A stretch of 64,000 bases of DNA from Anaerolineae bacterium (GCA_019637615.1 JAHBVJ010000036.1:19083-83082), one strand, 5' to 3'; shown: positions 18,443-28,040, numbered from the stretch's first letter. Notes: generated by a model from the sequence alone, not told the origin. Made by a program: numbers and translations.

Positions 18443-19498
18443 GTGAATTGGTTCGACTACGCACAGCGGCGGAAGCTTGTCAAAGGTACGCGCAACCTCA
18501 TCAAAACAATCTGTGTCCTGTACCTGATCGCGCTGACGGTTTATCTGCCGCTGCGGTTTATCATCGGTGATGGCGTGTGGTGGCTGAGTATGATCAACGC
18601 CATCGCGTTGATGCTGTTCGTGCCGCTCATCATCATCATCCCGATCTTGGGGCTGTTGCGTTCGCGCTTCGTGCTGCTAGGGGCGGCGATGGTGGGCGTG
18701 TGCGTAGTGTGGCTGACGCCGTACTACCTGCCCAAGGCCGTCGCCGCCTCCGACCATCCGACGCTCAAGGTCATCACCTTCAATATGTGGCGCTTCAACC
18801 CCGATGTGCCGCGCTTGGAGAGCTGGCTGCGCGAAAAACAGGCCGATATGGTGTTCCTGCAAGAGATCACGCCGGAATACGCGGCGGACGAGGTCAAGCG
18901 GCTGGCGGATGTGTATCCGTATCAGGCGGTGCAGACGTGGGGCGGCGGTAATTTGATCCTCTCTAAGCATCCGATTCTGGAGTGGAAAACGTTCCCGTCT
19001 CAGGAGAACGGCGGCGCGATGATGATGCGGGCGGCGATCAGCTATCAGGGTCAAGACCTCGCCCTGTACAGCGTACACCTGTCGCGGCCTTCGGTCGATA
19101 CGCAGATCGAGGGCGTCAGCTACGTCCCCAACTTCATCAAGACGCTGGTGGGTTATGATGACACAAGCCGCAATTCTCAGATTCAGCAATTGCTTGATCT
19201 GACCGCGACCGAAACCGTCCCGTATCTGGTGGCGGGAGATTTCAATATGAGCGACCAGTGCATGGTGTACTGGGACATCCGCGATAGGATGGGCGATACG
19301 TACCGCGAGGCAGGCTATGGGCTTGGCGCGAGTTGGCCCGTGGGCGGCGTGAATGGGCGTCCGACGTACATGCCCGCCGTCGTGCGGATCGACTACGTCT
19401 GGCACAGCAGCCAATTCCGCGCTCTCACCGCCGAACTGGGGCCACAGCTAGGCTCGGATCATTACCCCGTGTACAGTGAGTTAGCGCTGGAGAAGTAA
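18443..19498 (+). CDS. Membrane-anchored endonuclease/exonuclease/phosphatase-fold protein
   Basis: A 351-residue protein starting at a GTG. Three hydrophobic segments in the first 100 residues are followed by a DNase I-like domain: ITFNMWRFN, VFLQEITPEY (metal-binding Glu), SVHLSRPS, VAGDFNMSD, RIDYVWHSS and GSDHYPVYSEL. All core catalytic motifs of the EEP superfamily are present, so it should hydrolyse phosphodiester or phosphomonoester bonds. The membrane anchor makes an extracytoplasmic nuclease or lipid/sugar phosphatase plausible. It lies 89 bases after the exchanger, possibly separately transcribed. Confidence 0.85.
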   Translation: MNWFDYAQRRKLVKGTRNLIKTICVLYLIALTVYLPLRFIIGDGVWWLSMINAIALMLFVPLIIIIPILGLLRSRFVLLGAAMVGVCVVWLTPYYLPKAVAASDHPTLKVITFNMWRFNPDVPRLESWLREKQADMVFLQEITPEYAADEVKRLADVYPYQAVQTWGGGNLILSKHPILEWKTFPSQENGGAMMMRAAISYQGQDLALYSVHLSRPSVDTQIEGVSYVPNFIKTLVGYDDTSRNSQIQQLLDLTATETVPYLVAGDFNMSDQCMVYWDIRDRMGDTYREAGYGLGASWPVGGVNGRPTYMPAVVRIDYVWHSSQFRALTAELGPQLGSDHYPVYSELALEK

Positions 19499-19503
19499 AA
19501 CAA

Positions 19504-19540
19504 AGAGGCAAGGAATAATGTTTCCCTGCCTCTCGAAAAT
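19504..19540. terminator. Terminator hairpin between convergent genes
   Basis: AGAGGCA and TGCCTCT pair around an inner GGA/TCC, in the 69-bp gap between the EEP protein and the ferredoxin. It probably serves both directions; the T-tracts are weak. Confidence 0.6.
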
Positions 19541-19567
19541 TGCCAATTGGCTAACCGAACCGTCAGA

Positions 19568-19915
19568 TTACTTGCCGAGCGCCTTGTAGCCGGGGCCTTT
19601 CTGGAAGTAATCGTAGTTGGGCTGGATGTCGGTGGTCAGGTCAACCACTTCGCCAGCATTCTTGTACTTGGCACCGCCGAACGGATAACGCTCTTGATCG
19701 TCGGCTAGTTCGTAAGCCTGCGGGACTTCATCTTCGGGGAAAATGGCTTCATAGGGGCATTCGGGCACGCACGCGCCGCAGTCGATGCAGGTATCGGGGT
19801 CAATGAAGTACCAAGGCCATTCCGCTTCAGGAATACCGGGGACAATGCATTCAACCGGACAAACTTCGACACATGCGCCGTCGCGCAGACACAGACTCGT
19901 AATAATGTGGGTCAT
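19568..19915 (-). CDS. Ferredoxin with two Cys cluster motifs
   Basis: A 115-residue protein. The first half has CLRDGACVEVCPVEC, the spacing of 7Fe/8Fe ferredoxins that bind a [3Fe-4S] or [4Fe-4S] cluster. The second half has CIDCGACVPECPYEAI, a classical [4Fe-4S] motif (C-x2-C-x2-C-x3-CP). A loop between the motifs and a roughly 40-residue tail make it longer than clostridial ferredoxins. It should carry single electrons for cytoplasmic redox enzymes. The ATG at 19915 has a GGAG site 8 bases upstream; the longer frame to 20029 has no such support. Confidence 0.9.
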   Translation of the reverse strand: MTHIITSLCLRDGACVEVCPVECIVPGIPEAEWPWYFIDPDTCIDCGACVPECPYEAIFPEDEVPQAYELADDQERYPFGGAKYKNAGEVVDLTTDIQPNYDYFQKGPGYKALGK

Positions 19916-20053
19916 TTGATCATCTCCACTGGATAGGACAAAAACCAAGGTATTGATTACCGAGGTGAATTTGTGGGTACTATAACAGGGTGCGGATGCT
20001 GATTCTGTGACTTTTGATCCATTTTTCAAACGAGTTCACCATACGAGTTCATC

Positions 20054-20902
20054 ATGCAAATCATCACTACCATTGCTGAGTTTCGAGCGGTGCGGGCGGC
20101 AGTTCATGGCGCGTTGGGGTTGGTGCCCACGATGGGTTTTCTGCATGAAGGCCACCTTAGCCTCGTAGAGCGCGCGTTGAGCGCTAACGCACAGGTTGCT
20201 GTGAGCATTTTCGTCAACCCCACACAGTTCGGCCCCAACGAAGATTTCAGCCGCTATCCACGCGACACTGACCGCGACCTCGCGCTGCTGCGTAAAGAAG
20301 GCGTGCAATGGGTGTTTATGCCCACGGTTGAGGAGATGTATCCACAAGGGTTCCAAACGTATGTGGAGGTGACGGGCGTATCGCAGGGACTGGAGGGTGA
20401 GCGCCGTCCGGGGCATTTTCGCGGCGTGGCGACGGTCGTCACCAAGCTGTTCAATATCGTCCAGCCCGACCGCGCTTACTTCGGGCAGAAAGACGCGCAG
20501 CAGGTGGCGGTGATCCGGCGGATGGTGGCTGATCTGGCGATGCCGCTGGAAATCGTGGTCGTGCCTACCATGCGCGCCGACGATGGCTTGGCATTGAGTT
20601 CGCGCAATACGTATCTCTCCGAGGAGCAGCGTAGCGCCGCGCCCATCGTGTACCGCGCGTTGATGGCCGCCCATGCCCGCTACACGGCTGGCGACCGCGA
20701 ACCTGAGCATTTGCGCGCGGCCATGTTGACGACACTGCACACGGAGCCGCTGGCAAAGGTGGAATACGTGAGCGCGGCAGACGCGGACAGTTTGGAAGAG
20801 CTAACCGCCTCCAGTGTGCGCCCGATTTTGCTCTCCTTGGCGGTGCGCTTCGGGCGGACTCGCTTGATCGACAATCTTGTCTTAAGCCAAAGTAAGAATT
20901 GA
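20054..20902 (+). CDS. panC: Pantothenate synthetase
   Basis: A 282-residue protein with the adenylate-forming nucleotidyltransferase signature MGFLHEGHLSL (His31, His34) and VSIFVNPTQFGPNEDF. AYFGQKDAQQVAVI and LALSSRNTYLS, the KMSKS-like segment, complete the active site. It joins D-pantoate and beta-alanine using ATP, releasing AMP and pyrophosphate, in coenzyme A synthesis. No panB or panD is adjacent. It starts 138 bases from the ferredoxin start in divergent orientation. The length is normal. Confidence 0.96.
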   Translation: MQIITTIAEFRAVRAAVHGALGLVPTMGFLHEGHLSLVERALSANAQVAVSIFVNPTQFGPNEDFSRYPRDTDRDLALLRKEGVQWVFMPTVEEMYPQGFQTYVEVTGVSQGLEGERRPGHFRGVATVVTKLFNIVQPDRAYFGQKDAQQVAVIRRMVADLAMPLEIVVVPTMRADDGLALSSRNTYLSEEQRSAAPIVYRALMAAHARYTAGDREPEHLRAAMLTTLHTEPLAKVEYVSAADADSLEELTASSVRPILLSLAVRFGRTRLIDNLVLSQSKN

Positions 20903-21005
20903 CAGAATTGATCACATCAAATGCTTATCGATTCTACTTGTTTTCTTCATAAGTATGGGGTTATGCTTTGTTTATCCGATATTCTGTCGTAAAGGAATCG
21001 TTACT

Positions 21006-22178
21006 ATGGTGCGCATAAGCCGTTTAGGGCTGGCATTGATGTTAGTTGTCACCTTGACGTTTGGCGCGGTAGCAGGAACCGTGATCAATAGTTCTCTGCT
21101 GCGCGTACAGGGTCAAGACTCCGCTGATCAACAATCCGTGCTTCTTCAAAATCTTTACAAACAAATTAATCCGTCCGTGGTGAGCATTGACGTGCGCCTC
21201 CCGGCGGATGCCGCTAACCTCGATCTGCTGCCGACGAACCCCGATGATGAAAACGCGCCGCTCGTCCGCGCGGCAGGATCGGGCTTCGTGTACGACGATC
21301 AGGGGCATATCGTTACCAACGCGCACGTCGTTGAAAACGCGCGCCGCATCACCGTGAATTTCGCGGATGGCACCTCTATCGAAGGCAAGACGGTCGGCTC
21401 CGATGTGGACGCGGATTTGGCAGTGGTTCAGATCGATGCCAGCAAGATCACGCTGCCCCGCGCGCTCACGCTGGCTGACTCCGACAAGTTGGAAGTCGGG
21501 CAGCGCGCGATTGCCATCGGCAACCCATTCAACAACCCCGGCACCATGACGCAAGGCATCGTGAGCGCGCTCGGTCGGTCGCTGTTCGGACGGCAGATCG
21601 GCACCTCGCAGTTCCGCATCCCGCAGGTGATCCAGACCGACGCCGCGATCAACCCCGGCAATTCGGGTGGCCCGCTGCTCAACGCCAACGGTGAAGTGAT
21701 CGGCGTGAATACGGCGATCTGGTCACAGGTGCGTCAGTCGTCGGGCGTGGGCTATGCCGTGCCGTCGAACATCATCCGTTATGTTGCCGATGCGATCATC
21801 GCGACGGGCAAGGCGGAGCATTCGTACCTCGGCATTTCGGGCAGCAGCATGACCGTCGAGATCAATGAGGAAATGGGACTCGATCCGAAGTTCAAGGGCG
21901 TCTTGATCCAGCAGGTGTCGCCACGCACGCCAGCTTCCGAAGCGGGCTTGAAGGCCGGCACCAAGAAGATCACGATTGACGATATTGATGTCACCGTTGG
22001 CGGTGATGTCATCGTCGGCATCGATGACCTGACCATCACCAAATTCGATGACTTGCTTGGCTACCTGTTCGTGAAGACCAAGCCCGGTCAGACCGTCACG
22101 TTGAAGGTGTACCGCAAGGGCGAGACGATTGAAGTGCCCGTGACGCTCGTGGCGCGCCCTGATACGATCGCTGAGTAA
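21006..22178 (+). CDS. HtrA/DegP-type serine protease with PDZ domain
   Basis: A 390-residue protein. A signal/anchor segment (residues 7-24) is followed by a trypsin-like protease with the complete triad: His107 in TNAHVV, Asp137 in DVDADLAVV and Ser220 in NPGNSGGP. A C-terminal PDZ domain follows (about 290-385) with LGISGSS, SPASEAGL-type and GDVIVGIDD motifs. This is the S1C/HtrA layout of extracytoplasmic quality-control proteases that degrade misfolded proteins. The ATG at 21006 has an AGGA site 9 bases upstream; an earlier TTG-type extension is unsupported. A strong terminator follows. Confidence 0.94.
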   Translation: MVRISRLGLALMLVVTLTFGAVAGTVINSSLLRVQGQDSADQQSVLLQNLYKQINPSVVSIDVRLPADAANLDLLPTNPDDENAPLVRAAGSGFVYDDQGHIVTNAHVVENARRITVNFADGTSIEGKTVGSDVDADLAVVQIDASKITLPRALTLADSDKLEVGQRAIAIGNPFNNPGTMTQGIVSALGRSLFGRQIGTSQFRIPQVIQTDAAINPGNSGGPLLNANGEVIGVNTAIWSQVRQSSGVGYAVPSNIIRYVADAIIATGKAEHSYLGISGSSMTVEINEEMGLDPKFKGVLIQQVSPRTPASEAGLKAGTKKITIDDIDVTVGGDVIVGIDDLTITKFDDLLGYLFVKTKPGQTVTLKVYRKGETIEVPVTLVARPDTIAE

Positions 22179-22204
22179 CTTCTCACATAACGAATGTTCA
22201 TCAA

Positions 22205-22236
22205 AGCCCTTCGTCGATTGGACGAAGGGCTTTTCT
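22205..22236 (+). terminator. Rho-independent terminator
   Basis: AGCCCTTCGTC (22205-22215) pairs perfectly with GACGAAGGGCT (22221-22231) and is followed by TTTCTG. It lies 26 bases after the HtrA stop and may also stop the converging regulator gene. Confidence 0.9.
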
Positions 22237-22271
22237 GTGCCAAGTGAATCTATGCCAAGGCGGCGTACGTG

Positions 22272-24674
22272 CTACTCAGATTCCGTGATAGCCATCAGCG
22301 CATATTCCACGGCGCGATCCATCGACATCAGTTGCCCTTCAGCATAGGCAACTGCGAACGTCGCCTCATCAAGCTGGGCAAGGGCGACCGCGATGGTACG
22401 TTTGTATTCTGCTTTAGCCCGTACATTGAATTGATAGGGAAAAGTAAACAGCACGGAGATGTGATTGCTCAGCGCTCCGAGCAACTGTGCTCCACGTTGT
22501 GGTTCTCCCTGAAGGCAAAAAATCTCCGCCATGCCGATCAGATCGAGTGCCAAGTAGAGCCTCCCCGGAGTACCTATCTGTTTACCAAACCTCAGACTCT
22601 CTGCAAACAATATCTTGGCTCGCTCGTCCTCGCCCCGCAAATGCGCAAGCTGTCCCAATTGACAAAGAACTAGGTGGATACCATTCTTGTAGCCCAGTTC
22701 GCGAAACAGCGCCAAACTTTCGAGGTTTATGGGTTCTGTTCGAGCGTCTATCGTTTCCCAAATCCAGTCTGCCTTAGCCCGACTATATAGCAACCAAGAC
22801 AAGACACTTTTATCCCCAGCTTGACGCGCCAGACTGATCCCCTCCAACACCATTCTGCCACCGCGTCGCAAAAGCGCTTCGCACATGCCCCACTGATCTC
22901 CGAGCGCTCTGAATAGTGTCAGCGCTTTCTCCAGAAGTGTGATATCTTCTCCCTGTTGCGGTGCTCCGACAAGCCCTAAGCTACAGAGAAGCCAAGCCGC
23001 GATCAATCTATCATCCACATGGGGAAACAACGCCATGCCTTCTTCATACAGTGTTTCCAAGCGCGTCCTGTCATTGATCTCGAAGTACAATTCTAGGAGG
23101 TGGTGGACAGCTTTAGCCCTTATCGCAACTACAGCTTGACTGCCCGCTACAAGCAGCTTTTCTAACCACTCACAGCCTTCGCGCCAGTACGTGCGCCGAT
23201 TCCAATACCAGCCAAGCGCACCAGCCAACTGTAAGCCTGCCTCTGCTTCTCCAGCCGCTAATGCCCAGCCCAGCGCTGCCCGAAAGTTGTCATGTTCGAT
23301 CTCTAGGCGATCCATCGAGACCATGTGCTGAGGGCCAAACAGCCGTCGTTCAATCTGTTCGGCTAGTGCCAAGAAATAGTGAAAATGTTGAGCTTCGGCA
23401 CCCTCGTGCGAGTCGCGGAGCTTATCGGTCGCAAACTGCCGTAGGAGTTCGTGCATCTCATAGCGCCCTATTGCATTGAGACGAACGAGCGACTTATCAA
23501 CCAGACCAGCCATCAACGATAGATGAGCACGTGCGACTTGCTCAGCCGCGTCCGGGTCGATGCCACCGCGGAAAACGGATAACTTCATCAGGGCGCTGCA
23601 TTCGTCATCGGAGAGCAACTTCCATGAGTGTTCAAATACAGCACGTAGGCTGCGATGACGATCAGGAACATTGCGTACCGATGTCGCCAGAAAGTTCGCG
23701 TTTTGTCTGATCTTCGCCGCGATCTGGTGGCAGGGCATCACACGTAGCCAAGTGGCAGCCAATTCGATCCCCAACGGCATCCCTTCCACCGCCTGACAAA
23801 TATCAATCACGGCGTCCTGATTGCCTTCCAGCGAAAAAGTATGCTGCAAACGGTTTGCTGTCTGTACAAACAACTCGACAGCACTGTAACGACCTATCTC
23901 CTCGTTGGTTTTCTGAGCAGGAAACGACAACCCTTCTACCTGAAGTACCCATTCCTCGTGCAAATTGAGCCGTTCGCGCGAAGTCGCCAAGATTTTCACA
24001 CGGAGTGAATCTGCCAATAGGTCAGTTAGCAGCCCAATTCCATCCAGTAAATGCTCGCAGTTATCCATAACTAGCAATATATGCTTACCGCGCAGGAAGT
24101 TCACCACCTGCCTCTTGGGGTCTTCCTGACCGTAAAATGAAAGCTGTAGAACGCTGGCGATTGCAGCCACTATCAACGCAGATGAACCAACTGGCGCTAA
24201 CGATACGAAATAGACTCCATCGGCAAAATCCCCAGTTCTAGCCGCTGCCGCTTGCACGGCTAGGCGGGTCTTACCAGTCCCCCCTAACCCAATCAGAGTT
24301 AACAACCGACAATGCGGATCCGTCAACCGATCCGCGATCTGGGCTAGTTCAGTCTCCCTACCAAGAAAAGGAGTCGATTGTGAAGGTATGACGGAGACTG
24401 GCATCGGGGAAGTCAAATCGAGAGGCAAGGCCGATGAAGTGTCGATCATCCGACGGGCGAAACTTACAAAGCTGGTTCGTGACTCCACCGATATGGCAAG
24501 CACATCGGCAAACCGCTCTGCAATCTGTTTAGAAGGACGGCGTATATCTGCTTCGATCTTCTGAATCGTGGTTAACGCACAACCAACTTGATCCGCGAGT
24601 TCCGCTTGTGTTAAGTCAAGGGCTTTACGTCGTCGCCGAAGCCAACCGCCGAATGATTCACCTGTGTTCATCAT
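22272..24674 (-). CDS. XRE-type regulator with NB-ARC ATPase and TPR-like repeats
   Basis: An 800-residue multidomain protein. Residues about 8-62 form an XRE helix-turn-helix (LRRRRKALDLTQAELADQ). An NB-ARC/STAND ATPase follows from about 100 to 360 with Walker A GLGGTGKTRLA and Walker B HILLVMDNCEH, plus the GMPLGIELAA motif. A winged-helix linker (SVFRGGIDPDAAEQ) leads to a long helical TPR-like C-terminal half. STAND proteins act as ATP-driven switches that sense a ligand through the repeats. DNA binding by the N-terminus is expected. The target is unknown; no obvious partner operon is adjacent. GGAAGGGG precedes the ATG. Confidence 0.85.
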   Translation of the reverse strand: MMNTGESFGGWLRRRRKALDLTQAELADQVGCALTTIQKIEADIRRPSKQIAERFADVLAISVESRTSFVSFARRMIDTSSALPLDLTSPMPVSVIPSQSTPFLGRETELAQIADRLTDPHCRLLTLIGLGGTGKTRLAVQAAAARTGDFADGVYFVSLAPVGSSALIVAAIASVLQLSFYGQEDPKRQVVNFLRGKHILLVMDNCEHLLDGIGLLTDLLADSLRVKILATSRERLNLHEEWVLQVEGLSFPAQKTNEEIGRYSAVELFVQTANRLQHTFSLEGNQDAVIDICQAVEGMPLGIELAATWLRVMPCHQIAAKIRQNANFLATSVRNVPDRHRSLRAVFEHSWKLLSDDECSALMKLSVFRGGIDPDAAEQVARAHLSLMAGLVDKSLVRLNAIGRYEMHELLRQFATDKLRDSHEGAEAQHFHYFLALAEQIERRLFGPQHMVSMDRLEIEHDNFRAALGWALAAGEAEAGLQLAGALGWYWNRRTYWREGCEWLEKLLVAGSQAVVAIRAKAVHHLLELYFEINDRTRLETLYEEGMALFPHVDDRLIAAWLLCSLGLVGAPQQGEDITLLEKALTLFRALGDQWGMCEALLRRGGRMVLEGISLARQAGDKSVLSWLLYSRAKADWIWETIDARTEPINLESLALFRELGYKNGIHLVLCQLGQLAHLRGEDERAKILFAESLRFGKQIGTPGRLYLALDLIGMAEIFCLQGEPQRGAQLLGALSNHISVLFTFPYQFNVRAKAEYKRTIAVALAQLDEATFAVAYAEGQLMSMDRAVEYALMAITESE

Positions 24675-24866
24675 TATCCCCTTCCTTAAAACATAATTAT
24701 GGCATGTTTGTTACCGCCTAGTCGATTGATCTCCTTCTTGTCCGTTCATTTGTCCACTTTTTTGTACGGCATTAGCACCCAATCGTCCCGAACAACATGT
24801 TCCACTTCCGGTAAACAACCCGCGCTATCAGTGACTAAGCGCAGTCAAAAGACTGGAGAGACTTAA

Positions 24867-25460
24867 ATGGCGATCTCAAGTTGGTGGGCAGCCAGAAGGA
24901 TAGGGCAACGCTATGCGCAATCTGACGCAACCAAAGTCATTCGATTGCGGCGACCGCTACTGTGTATCAATGTTGCAGCTTGGATGTTGGTCTCGCTCAT
25001 GTTGATTATTCTTGGCGTGATGATACTTGCCTCTCGCAGAATGCCCCTCGAACTCCCAGACCTTCCTTCAGAGTATCTGCCGGGTCACAGCCTACCCTTA
25101 ATCGCTAAGGATGCGACTTGCATTCAATCCGAAACTCACTATGTTTCCTGCCGAACACAACTCTATGGTCAGGAAGTCAACGTATTTTATGATCAATCAA
25201 CCCGCATGATAGTTCGCACTGGCATCAAGGTGGATAACCATACTATTGGCGAATTCGTCACCGCATGGGGGCAGCCCACCGGCTTTGACAGACAAGGGAA
25301 CACGATTGCCATTTATTGGGGAACACGCACCGCCATTTTGTATGTAACGTCGTTTCATCCAACTAGCCGAGTTGCCTTAATCCGATTTGATTTTGAGCCA
25401 CAACCAGCATCAGCGTGGCACGGCTTCGCAAGCTCTGAAAACGCTGAAGAAACATCATAG
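24867..25460 (+). CDS. Hypothetical single-pass membrane protein
   Basis: A 197-residue protein not assigned to a family. One hydrophobic segment (about residues 33-54) anchors a soluble domain carrying CIQSETHYVSCRTQLYG and GEFVTAWGQPTGFDRQG. The W-G-x-P segment and the strands around it resemble part of the secreted protein at 13018. The two thus look like members of a small exported-domain family seen twice in this window. GGAGAG precedes the ATG. It is divergent from the XRE/NB-ARC regulator, 192 bases away, so regulation by that protein is possible but untested. Confidence 0.65.
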   Translation: MAISSWWAARRIGQRYAQSDATKVIRLRRPLLCINVAAWMLVSLMLIILGVMILASRRMPLELPDLPSEYLPGHSLPLIAKDATCIQSETHYVSCRTQLYGQEVNVFYDQSTRMIVRTGIKVDNHTIGEFVTAWGQPTGFDRQGNTIAIYWGTRTAILYVTSFHPTSRVALIRFDFEPQPASAWHGFASSENAEETS

Positions 25461-25565
25461 CCAAGCCTATTCAGGATAAATTTACCCCGCCGAGCTGAGA
25501 ATGGAGACATAAACTGGGTATGACTTACGCGTTTATGAACGCGATAAGTAGCTAGGATATGACTT

Positions 25566-25976
25566 ATGTTAGCTGTTCAACAAATGCTGCAAACGCATCC
25601 CCGCCCCGTTCCTTCAGAATCACAGGCACACATCATCAGTTGTATCGAAGCGTGCTTTGTATGCGTCGCGACCTGTACCGCGTGCGCTAACGCGTGTCTG
25701 TATGAACCGAACGTGAGCGACCTGCTGACGTGCATCCGGCTGAATAACGACTGCGCGGATATATGCAGCGCCACCGGATGCCTGATCGCGCGGCAAGCGG
25801 GTTATGACCTCGATCTGGTCAAGAGTCAGGTGCAAGCCTGCATCACCGCGTGTACGGTATGCGCCAGTGAGTGCGGCAAGCACGCCGCTATGCACGATCA
25901 CTGCCGTGTGTGCTCCGACGCGTGCCGCCAGTGTGCAGCAGCCTGCGATCTGATGTTGGATTTTGTCCCCGCCTGA
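25566..25976 (+). CDS. Cys-rich four-helix copper-binding protein (DUF326-like)
   Basis: A 136-residue protein with about 17 cysteines arranged as C-x2-3-C pairs along predicted helices: CIEACFVCVATCTACANAC, CADICSATGC, CITACTVCASEC and CRVCSDACRQCAAAC. This is the DUF326/Csp family pattern of four-helix bundles that store Cu(I) in a Cys-lined core. There is no signal peptide, which fits the cytosolic Csp3-like type. It lies just upstream of a small YdaT-like protein. A 6-bp hairpin (CGCGTT/AACGCG) sits about 30 bases before the start and could be regulatory. Confidence 0.85.
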   Translation: MLAVQQMLQTHPRPVPSESQAHIISCIEACFVCVATCTACANACLYEPNVSDLLTCIRLNNDCADICSATGCLIARQAGYDLDLVKSQVQACITACTVCASECGKHAAMHDHCRVCSDACRQCAAACDLMLDFVPA

Positions 25977-25993
25977 TGAACGGAGGAACGATC

Positions 25994-26197
25994 ATGCCTT
26001 GGTCAGACAAGAAATATCCGGTATCGATGAAGAATCTGACACCCGAAGTGCGAAAAAAGGCCGTCGAGATCGCCAACGCGCTGTTGGAGGAAGGGATGAG
26101 CGAAGACCGCGCCATCGCGATTGCGACCGCGAAGGCTGAAGCATGGGCGGAACACCGCGACAAACCCGTGAAGGTCACGGATGAGCACAAGAACTAG
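25994..26197 (+). CDS. Small YdaT-like protein
   Basis: A 67-residue protein beginning MPWSDKKYPVSMKNL, with EVRKKAVEIANALLEEGM and EDRAIAIATAKAEAW. This strongly patterned N-terminal module occurs in many bacteria, including Bacillus YdaT; its function is unknown. GGAGG lies 7 bases before the ATG at 25994, and the gap to the copper-binding gene is 17 bases, so the two are probably one transcript. The longer open frame from 25871 overlaps the upstream gene and is not supported. Confidence 0.75.
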   Translation: MPWSDKKYPVSMKNLTPEVRKKAVEIANALLEEGMSEDRAIAIATAKAEAWAEHRDKPVKVTDEHKN

Positions 26198-26209
26198 ACT
26201 TAAGTGCTT

Positions 26210-26262
26210 GATGTAACTGCTCATCTCCGTAGTGATTTACGGTTTATCGGAGCAGTTACATC
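26210..26262. terminator. Long perfect hairpin between convergent genes
   Basis: GATGTAACTGCTC (26210-26222) is perfectly complementary to GAGCAGTTACATC (26250-26262), with a smaller inner stem CCGTA/TACGG. It sits between convergent stop codons. No T-tract follows on either strand, so it may be a bidirectional terminator or a cruciform. Confidence 0.55.
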
Positions 26263-26270
26263 GGAATCAA

Positions 26271-26906
26271 CTATTGATTGAATGGACGCTGAACATCCCC
26301 CAACAACTTCAAGACACGATTGAGAGTATCTTGTTGTTCAAGTAAGAACTCCTCAAGACCGGGCACAATAATGCCACGATATTCGGGCAATTCGGATACA
26401 TTTTCGAGGGCTGAAATAGCCGCCCTCCGGACTAAGTAGGCACTATCACAAAGGGCATCCATAAGTGTTCGCAAAACCTGCGGATTGTTTGTGCCCTCAC
26501 GCTCAACAAGCAGCTCCCCCAAAGATTCCACCGCCCACAATCGGGCACCCTTTTGAGGATACCGTGCTGCATGGATATAGACTTGACTCAATGCGTCCAA
26601 ATCTGGAGCAAACACCCTTATGTAGCTCCTTGGCAAGCTGAGCATTGCCTCACAGACATGTCCATAGCAAGCCCGTGCCACAAGGAGCGGCACACCGGCT
26701 CGTAACTTGCGGAGATCGACCAGAGATCCTAAAGCTAAATAGAGATCTAACTGGGCTTGGATCTGGTCATCTTCCCAAACCGGATTAGGGAGGTGAGGCG
26801 AAAGCATCATATCTGGCAACACTGGCAGCGACTCCAGTTCAGCCAAGATTTCGTCATCGCTCCATTTTGTGCGGGACTCCATTAAAAAATGGATTGGACT
26901 GACCAT
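26271..26906 (-). CDS. HEAT-repeat-like protein
   Basis: A 211-residue helical protein. The C-terminal two thirds show HEAT-like units: ARLWAVESLGELLVERE, QVLRTLMDALCDSAYLVRRAAISALENVSEL and LEEFLLEQQDTLNRVLKLL. Such repeats form a curved solenoid for protein binding; no enzyme motif is present. The N-terminal part is acidic and unrecognised. It lies 42 bases after the start-side neighbour (hydrolase stop at 26949) on the same strand, so it could be the last gene of the kinase operon. Confidence 0.65.
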   Translation of the reverse strand: MVSPIHFLMESRTKWSDDEILAELESLPVLPDMMLSPHLPNPVWEDDQIQAQLDLYLALGSLVDLRKLRAGVPLLVARACYGHVCEAMLSLPRSYIRVFAPDLDALSQVYIHAARYPQKGARLWAVESLGELLVEREGTNNPQVLRTLMDALCDSAYLVRRAAISALENVSELPEYRGIIVPGLEEFLLEQQDTLNRVLKLLGDVQRPFNQ

Positions 26907-26948
26907 GCGGCGCTTACTCCTTTGCTAGAGCCAAGTTGAAAGGTGTGC

Positions 26949-28040
26949 CTACCGCATGGTGCGCTTCCACTGATCTTTGAACTGCACATTGATCAGGTCT
27001 TGTGCTTCGAGGAAATCGATCAGCAGACGGTTGAATTTCGCCGTGATCTCCAGCATCGGGAAGTGGCGCAGATTCGGCTCCACGAAGGGCAGGAAGGCTC
27101 CCGGCGCTTTGCCACGATTGATCTGCCGCAAGAGTTCATCGCTCGGCCGCGCGAGGATGGGATCGTCTTCCCCGTGCAGCAGCAGCGTCGGCGCGGTGAT
27201 CTTCTGCAAATCCGCCGCCAGATTGTAATTGTTGAAGGACTGCGCGCTGGACGCCAGCACGTCGGTGCCCATTTTGCTGATCTCGGACTTCAGCTTGTCG
27301 AAGTCGGGCGCGTCACGCCCCACCGAGCGCGTCATCAAGGCGACGGCATCATCTTTGGTCAGCAGATCGACCAGCGGATTGTTGCTTGAAGGTGGCGTGG
27401 TGGAAGAACTACCACCAGAACCCACCGGACGCGCGATAGCCGTAGGCAGCACTGGCGAAGTCCGCCCGCGATTGAGGTCTTCGCTGGCGGTACGCGCCTT
27501 CAGGTTAGCGAGGATTTCTTCCGGCGTCTCGCCCAAGCCCTTGAACGGGTTGCGGGGAATCGTCTCCGCAGACGCGCCGTAGATGGGGCCAGTCGGCGCA
27601 TGGCTGCCCGCCGAAGGGCCGATCACGGTGACGGACGGCGAATTCGACAGCGGTTCGCCATCGATGCCGCCCATGTCGAACAACGGGGCGCTGATGGTCA
27701 TCAGGCGGGGGGCTTTCTCCGGATACTGGCGCGCGAAGGCGATGCATACCGCCGCACCGAACGAGTGCCCCACCAGCGCTGCCCGCTCGATGCCCATGCG
27801 CGTCATGAAGTCGTACAGCAGCTTGACCTGATCGCGCAGCCCAACGCGCGACATATTCTTGCCGGAATCGCCAAAGCCCCACAGGTCTAGGGCGTAGATG
27901 CGGTACTTGATACTGAGCTGCTGCATCGTCGGCACCCAATAGCGCCACGAGCCAAGCCAGCCATGCACAAGGATCACCGGCTTACCGCGTCCCAACACTT
28001 CGTAATGTACAAGATCGTTTTCGACAGTGATCGCACTCAT
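26949..28040 (-). CDS. Alpha/beta hydrolase with a low-complexity insert
   Basis: A 363-residue protein. The oxyanion motif VHGWLGSW and the strand ALDLWGFGDSG are followed by the nucleophile elbow GHSFGA (Ser), the acid region HGEDDPI and His in LRHFPML, so the triad is complete. A roughly 100-residue insert in the cap position contains a Ser/Thr/Pro-rich stretch (GSGGSSSTTPPSSNNP). The substrate is unknown. It lies 46 bases after the CheY-like gene, at the end of the kinase operon, so it may act in or downstream of that signalling pathway. Confidence 0.85.
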   Translation of the reverse strand: MSAITVENDLVHYEVLGRGKPVILVHGWLGSWRYWVPTMQQLSIKYRIYALDLWGFGDSGKNMSRVGLRDQVKLLYDFMTRMGIERAALVGHSFGAAVCIAFARQYPEKAPRLMTISAPLFDMGGIDGEPLSNSPSVTVIGPSAGSHAPTGPIYGASAETIPRNPFKGLGETPEEILANLKARTASEDLNRGRTSPVLPTAIARPVGSGGSSSTTPPSSNNPLVDLLTKDDAVALMTRSVGRDAPDFDKLKSEISKMGTDVLASSAQSFNNYNLAADLQKITAPTLLLHGEDDPILARPSDELLRQINRGKAPGAFLPFVEPNLRHFPMLEITAKFNRLLIDFLEAQDLINVQFKDQWKRTMR